Assembly: GCA_022496205.1 (NCBI GenBank)
Contig: WTXD01000342.1
Span: 1-11,937 of the forward strand
Length of the DNA stretch: 11,937 nt
Source of the DNA: Gloeopeniophorella convolvens
Lineage: Eukaryota; Basidiomycota; Agaricomycetes; Russulales
Reading direction: 5' to 3'
The translations under genes and the position numbers were made by a program. The notes under the pieces were generated by a model, which was given only the letters and a program-made list of their open reading frames with translations, had not been told where the DNA came from and searched no databases. Of this stretch, positions 8,135 through 11,937 are shown piece by piece (within the stretch, counting starts at the first letter, position 1; the number at the start of each line of letters is the position of its first letter).

Positions 8135-8213
8135 AAGATCTTCGGAGATATTGCAAGATATCGCAGGATATTCAAAGATCTCTGAAGATATCGCGATATC
8201 TTGCGATATCTTG
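8135..8213 (+). repeat. AGATATCGC palindromic minisatellite
   Basis: Two diverged units, each beginning CAAAGATCT (about 8133 and 8173), are rich in AGATATCGC and its complement. AAGATATCGCGATATCTT at 8185-8202 is an 18-bp perfect palindrome, and CAAGATATCGCA (8154-8165) is complementary to TGCGATATCTTG (8202-8213). Read as protein it gives ISRYLAISCD-like low-complexity sequence. Confidence 0.8.
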
Positions 8214-8531
8214 TGACTGTCCTCGGACTCCGCGAGACCTAGTGCAACCATACAGTACTCCAAGGTCATGCAGTGCGTCACACGCTCAATGCATTATGCG
8301 GAAGCTAAAGTGCTAATCCTCCAAAGCCAACCCTCTACCTTCTCTTCGCTTCCGTGTTCGCTTGAGTCAGGGCGCGACGCCCACCATACATAACTGGTAG
8401 TATTCCATGGCGACAGCCCGAGCCCCGCCGCATGCGCAGCCTGCTGCGTCACGGTGGGGCCTCCCTGCCTCGCGTTGCCCACGATATGTGGAGCCGTGGA
8501 GCGACATAAAGCGAAGTTAACGATACAATGC

Positions 8532-8577
8532 GTACTAGTACACCCTCGCAGTGCGGGAACGAGGCGCATACTAGTAC
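8532..8577 (+). repeat. Imperfect inverted repeat with TACTAGTA palindromes
   Basis: GTACTAGTA (8532-8540) pairs with TACTAGTAC (8569-8577), and CTCG (8545-8548) with CGAG (8560-8563) inside it. Both outer arms are also self-palindromic around ACTAGT. Confidence 0.6.
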
Positions 8578-8861
8578 TACTCTGCACATGCAGGTCCCGC
8601 GAATCCCATCGACACAACAGCGCGAACGGGACGTCCTCGCGCGGCGGATTTGGATCGCCATCACTATTGTCCATTACGAGGATGGCTACGCCCCACGCTT
8701 CCTGCGGCCTCTGCACCACTATTCATCCTGTATGCATGGCAGGGAAGGGCCAGGGCGCGCGCCGGTTCCATTGCGCTCCAGTGCGCGCTTTACTCAATTG
8801 CGCCCCCCGATCCGCACGCATGACCGAGTCACTGGGTACGTGCCAGCGCAGTAGTACTTTG

Positions 8862-8908
8862 GTTTACCTATACGCTATTGCCGCCGCACCGCAACGGCGA
8901 GAATGGAC
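8862..8908 (+). repeat. Dispersed repeat, copy B (partner at 2188-2237)
   Basis: Forty-seven bases with the same order of matches as copy A and the identical 13-base end GGCGAGAATGGAC. The two copies flank the transposon-like block but are in direct orientation and too short to be called LTRs. Confidence 0.5.
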
Positions 8909-9671
8909 GTAGTGGATCGATCTGCAGCGCGTGGCACGGCATGCACCCAAACGCAGCGTTGGAGCCCGGGGATCGTAAGGGATCGCAGCAGTACAATCTA
9001 TTAGCTTCGCGCAACCGCCGGAATTGGTAAAGAGCATCCGTTAATCTGTCGCCATGGGCTACAGTACTGTACTGATCGAGGAGCACGATTGTGCGTACGC
9101 GAGCATGCACGACGTTCCGAGCGGGATGAGTAAATATGAACATCCTGACAATTGCCCCCGACGAGTCCGCGAGGCGGGGTCTGAGTCTGATCGTGGCATC
9201 GCGGGACATATTCAGTGGGCGCAATATTGGCTCCGCAATACCTCGAGGACGCAACACTGCATGACTCGCGCGACATATTATACATGAGGCTATTAAGCAA
9301 GGCACTGCATAGGCGTGCATGTGCACTATATTGGCTAGGCTAGACATGCGGTTGGCGCAACGGTGTTCGATTATAGGATATAGCGGACATGGATATACGG
9401 ATATACAATACGACTACTATTATCTGGTGTGATGGTGGCGAAGCGGACTAGGCGGGTCCAGTACAGTTGCAGAACAATATCTACAATAAACAGTATGATG
9501 TGGATAGTAGGCACATGGCGCGCGATAGGGTAGGATAGCTGGGATAGAATGGATGTACAGATAGACAACTTTGATGATGACGATATTGGGTGTAGTTTCC
9601 AAGTGGCTTCCGATGCCAGGACATGGTGTACTTGCTTTGATAAGTGATTTGGACAGTCCTCCAGATCCCGC

Positions 9672-10658
9672 TCAACGCGGGCCGTGCACATGCACCGCCG
9701 AAGTCCGAGCGCTCGCGCTGTGCGAGCGCCGCCCGCGGAACGACTCGCGGGGGTACTCGCACTCTAAATCTCGCCGTGCGCACGGCCTGCAACACAGCCA
9801 ACAGCCATGAGCATCCACACAGCATGAACGAAGGCGCGCGACGTACTCGCACGTATGTTCCCCGTCCCCGCGCGCGCACGCAATTTTCCGTCGGCGGCAG
9901 AAAAAGCACGCTAGCGGTTGGATCGGGCGCGTCACGCGGCGCGGCTTGCGCGCAGCCGGAAGCGCCGGAATGGGGACTGGGTTTTGAGACGGCGCGCGCG
10001 CGGGAAGAGGCGCGAGTCTGATAGCACGGCGGTGGGGCAGGGGTGGTGGGGTGCACGCGCGTGCGGGAGGGATGGTGGCGAGTAAACCAGGCTCGGCAAG
10101 GAGCTGCGGGGGCGTCTGGGGCAGCTCGAGGTCGCTCCAGAGTGGGCCGCAAGGTGAGGCAGGCGACGCTGAGGCGGAATCAAATGGCAAGGCACACTCC
10201 GGTGTGTCTGGAGTGCATGGTACCGTATGGATGTGCAGGCTGGACGCGGCCCGTGCGTACGCGGGAGCGAGATAATCATAGTGTTGGAAGAGTAATCTGT
10301 GGACCGGGTTAGCGGGTATGTGAGACGACGAGACGAGCGCGCTACTTACCTGGGGAGTATACCCTGCCTGCGGGTCGAGGTTCCATTCTGGGCCCCAGAG
10401 CCAGTCCCGGGATCCCAAGATGTAGGTACGCCTCCTCTGGAGGTTGGCAGGCGGGGGCATCCGTGCAATATGGGAGAAGTCCGTCATGCCAGTAGGAGGC
10501 GTTTTGGATGGCTTCCCACTTGACTAGATGGCCAAGTCACATCCTGGTGGACCTACAGTAAGTTTTTTTACTTCGACGAGTGATCCCTCGTGAGCACTCA
10601 CCTCAATGCCCCGGACGTACGGAGGACCGTAAGCCTCGACGTATTGGTAACCTTGCAT
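9672..10658 (-). CDS. Zn2Cys6 fungal transcription factor with C-terminal zinc cluster
   Basis: Predicted nuclear DNA-binding regulator. The zinc binuclear cluster is CFFCRRRKIAC, then ARGDGEHT, then CEPCARRDLECEYP, matching C-x2-C-x6-C-x8-C-x2-C-x6-C; its six cysteines lie at 9908-9759. Intron 9787-9846 (GTACGT donor, TTGCAG acceptor, 60 nt) falls between the fourth and fifth Cys and must be spliced to restore the motif. The basic tail RESFRGRRS ends about 25 residues later at TGA, an arrangement I associate with a basidiomycete class of small zinc-cluster proteins. The preceding region is Pro/Ala/Ser-rich (LELPQTPPQLL) and may be an activation region. The best start is ATG 10658-10656 (MQGYQYVEAYGPPYVRGIE), followed by intron 10553-10601 (GTGAGT donor, 49 nt). 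The middle exon(s), about 10552-10297, are unresolved: the strong GTAAGT donor at 10349 breaks the frame of the preceding open frame, while a GTATAC donor at 10362 keeps it. Target genes cannot be inferred. Confidence 0.85.
9787..9846 (-). other. Intron splitting the zinc cluster
   Basis: The GTACGT donor at 9846 and GTTGCAG acceptor ending at 9787 give a 60-nt intron. Splicing yields C-E-P-C; the alternative GTGCGA donor at 9852 would remove the fourth cysteine, so the 9846 donor is chosen. Confidence 0.85.
10553..10601 (-). other. First intron of the zinc-cluster gene
   Basis: The GTGAGT donor follows the GAG codon of the 19-codon first exon (10658-10602). The acceptor is ACTTACTGTAG, ending at 10553, and ACTTACT could serve as branch site. 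Length is 49 nt. Confidence 0.65.
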
Positions 10659-11937
10659 TGCAGACGGCAGGGCGTCGATGGGCAGGAGAAAGGCCGATGA
10701 GTGCGCGGGTCCAGCCAGAGATGCATTTGAGGTTGGGAAAGCGGGGTGGGTACCTGGGCGCGGAGAGATCGCACTTAGGCAGCGACGGGACTTTGCGTGG
10801 AGCCTGGAGCGCAGCTGGATCTCGATGGAATGGTGATCGTGAAGCGGGAGGCTAGTGCGCTCCCGCGAGTCCTGTGATGCCCCAGTCTGCGCGCGACAGA
10901 CACCAGGAACGTAGCCAGCGAAAAATGAACCCGCAGAATAGACCTAAATATGGACCACTCGACACCCACAACGCGTGCAACGCGGGCGCGGCGCGGGGCG
11001 CGATCTCGCGACGTTGCCACCGCCCATGCGGTGATCTTCAGCTTCGCACTGGAACAGGAAGCGACGCGCTCTCCTTGAGTGAGCCACAAAATGCCTATTG
11101 ATCGCTCACGTTAGCCAAGCCCTCTCGCCGCACGCCCGCGCGCTCTTCGCTGTCCTCGCTGGGGTTGTGCGCAACGCGTATTTCAATCCCTCGTCAGCGG
11201 ATAGGCATCAGCTGCACAGCATACCGTAATTTAGCATTTAGCAGGATCGGAGTGGCGCCGGATATGGCCATTCCGTGCTTCGTCGCGTTCCACCGTCGCT
11301 AGCCTGATCCTTCGACGCCCGTCGCCGTGACATCTGGTGGCCCCCGACTCCCGAGTCTGCTGAAGACTTTGCCTGCGTTCGAAGTAAACGTTCTGCGGTG
11401 GCGTTGACTCGACGACGCTCCCCTACAACCAGCTTGACACCGGTCAGATGTTACCACCGCGAGGGTTGACAGGCAATTTTTCTTCTTCATCTCGGGGCCC
11501 GCAATACAATGCCATTTTGCCACGTCCCGTGTCCCGAGACCCGGATAGCCCCCGCATCAAGCCATACCAAGGGCGCGTCGGTCGCAGCGCGTCTGCAGCT
11601 GTCCGCAGCGTCTGCCAACCGCGGGGCGATTGACCCGCAGCGTCCTGGACAGACTCCGCGCAGCCTTCCAGTTGTCCCAGAGCACGCCTATGCATTATGA
11701 GACATATCGAACCGTTTTCCGAACCTGGAGAATATTGCAGCCGGTGTTGCGACGCGAGGGGAGCCAGTGGCCACTGGCTGCGGGGGCCCTAACGAAAGGA
11801 TCAACGTCTGAATCGACGTCGACTCCCGAGTGGCAGATGGATGATAGCGATAATGGTTGCCGCCCGTTTGGGCACGCAGCGATCGGGTGCCTCGTTCCGG
11901 AAAAGGCAACGGAGGTACATGTCATTTGGTCGGCCGT
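10659..11937. other. 3' end of window, no recognised gene
   Basis: About 1.28 kb. The first few hundred bases would be the promoter region of the minus-strand zinc-cluster gene. Open frames of 60-104 codons occur on both strands but mirror each other and show no domain. The only distinct structure is the palindrome at 11762-11779. Confidence 0.5.
11762..11779. repeat. 18-bp perfect palindrome
   Basis: AGCCAGTGGCCACTGGCT is identical to its own reverse complement. It could bind a dimeric protein or be chance; there is no gene start nearby to support an operator role. Confidence 0.7.

Larger units (their letters stand above)
7095..9671. other. Long stretch without a supportable gene
   Basis: About 2.6 kb. 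Several open frames of 60-200 codons exist on both strands, but they overlap each other, are Arg/Pro/Ser-rich or Cys-rich without domains, and show no convincing splice partners. The region includes the 5' flank of the 454-aa gene, three inverted-repeat structures (7942-7979, 8135-8213, 8532-8577), a dispersed repeat copy (8862-8908), and GGATATA-rich sequence at about 9376-9407. It is probably intergenic or decayed transposon DNA. Confidence 0.5.

Noticed and set aside
8294..8719. 141-codon minus-strand frame
   Set aside because: No domain, no splice partner, and it spans the inverted repeat at 8532-8577; not supportable as a gene.
2188..8908. Dispersed repeat copies as LTRs of a retrotransposon around the integrase
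   Set aside because: They are only about 50 bp and diverged, with no TG...CA ends, primer-binding site or reverse transcriptase between them.
9481..10152. 223-codon minus-strand frame overlapping the zinc-cluster gene
   Set aside because: It is the shadow frame of the zinc-cluster exons and reads through the intron at 9787-9846.
1..11937. CRISPR array or bacterial-style operon
   Set aside because: No regularly spaced identical repeats exist, and genes are split by short spliceosomal introns, so the DNA is eukaryotic.

Overview
The window looks like basidiomycete (probably Agaricomycete) nuclear DNA. The genes are split by many canonical GT-AG introns of about 49-81 nt, the third codon positions of the host-type genes are very GC-rich, and the zinc-cluster protein and integrase-core protein are of kinds common in mushroom-forming fungi. 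There are no bacterial operons or Shine-Dalgarno sites. No database search was possible, so family names rest on recognised motifs.

Layout. (1) Positions 1-2044, + strand: the 3' part of a PLP-dependent fungal cysteine synthase (Cys12/Mcy1-like). I can reconstruct 14 exons and 13 introns, including exons of 14, 6 and 5 nt, with one unexplained extra base at the end of the fourth exon. (2) Positions 2045-2730: no gene recognised; a GC hairpin lies just after the stop codon and one copy of a dispersed repeat is present. (3) Positions 2731-4305, - strand: a three-exon gene for a DDE 'integrase core domain' protein, interrupted by one in-frame TGA just before the second catalytic Asp. (4) Positions 4721-5416: an AT-rich, non-autonomous inverted-repeat element (MITE-like) with 25-bp perfect terminal inverted repeats and a TA duplication. 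(5) Positions 5678-7094, - strand: a two-exon gene for a 454-residue protein of unknown function, on the same strand as the integrase. (6) Positions 7095-9671: about 2.6 kb with no supportable gene but several inverted repeats and a second copy of the dispersed repeat. (7) Positions 9672-10658, - strand: a Zn2Cys6 transcription factor whose zinc cluster lies close to the C terminus and is split by an intron. (8) Positions 10659-11937: no recognised gene; one 18-bp perfect palindrome.

The first and last genes look like ordinary host genes (sulfur amino acid metabolism and transcriptional regulation). The middle block from about 2.7 to 7.1 kb looks like a transposon island: a broken DDE integrase, an unknown same-strand companion and a MITE between them. 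Whether the integrase and its companion form one two-gene element is the most interesting open question here; I could not find ends that enclose both.
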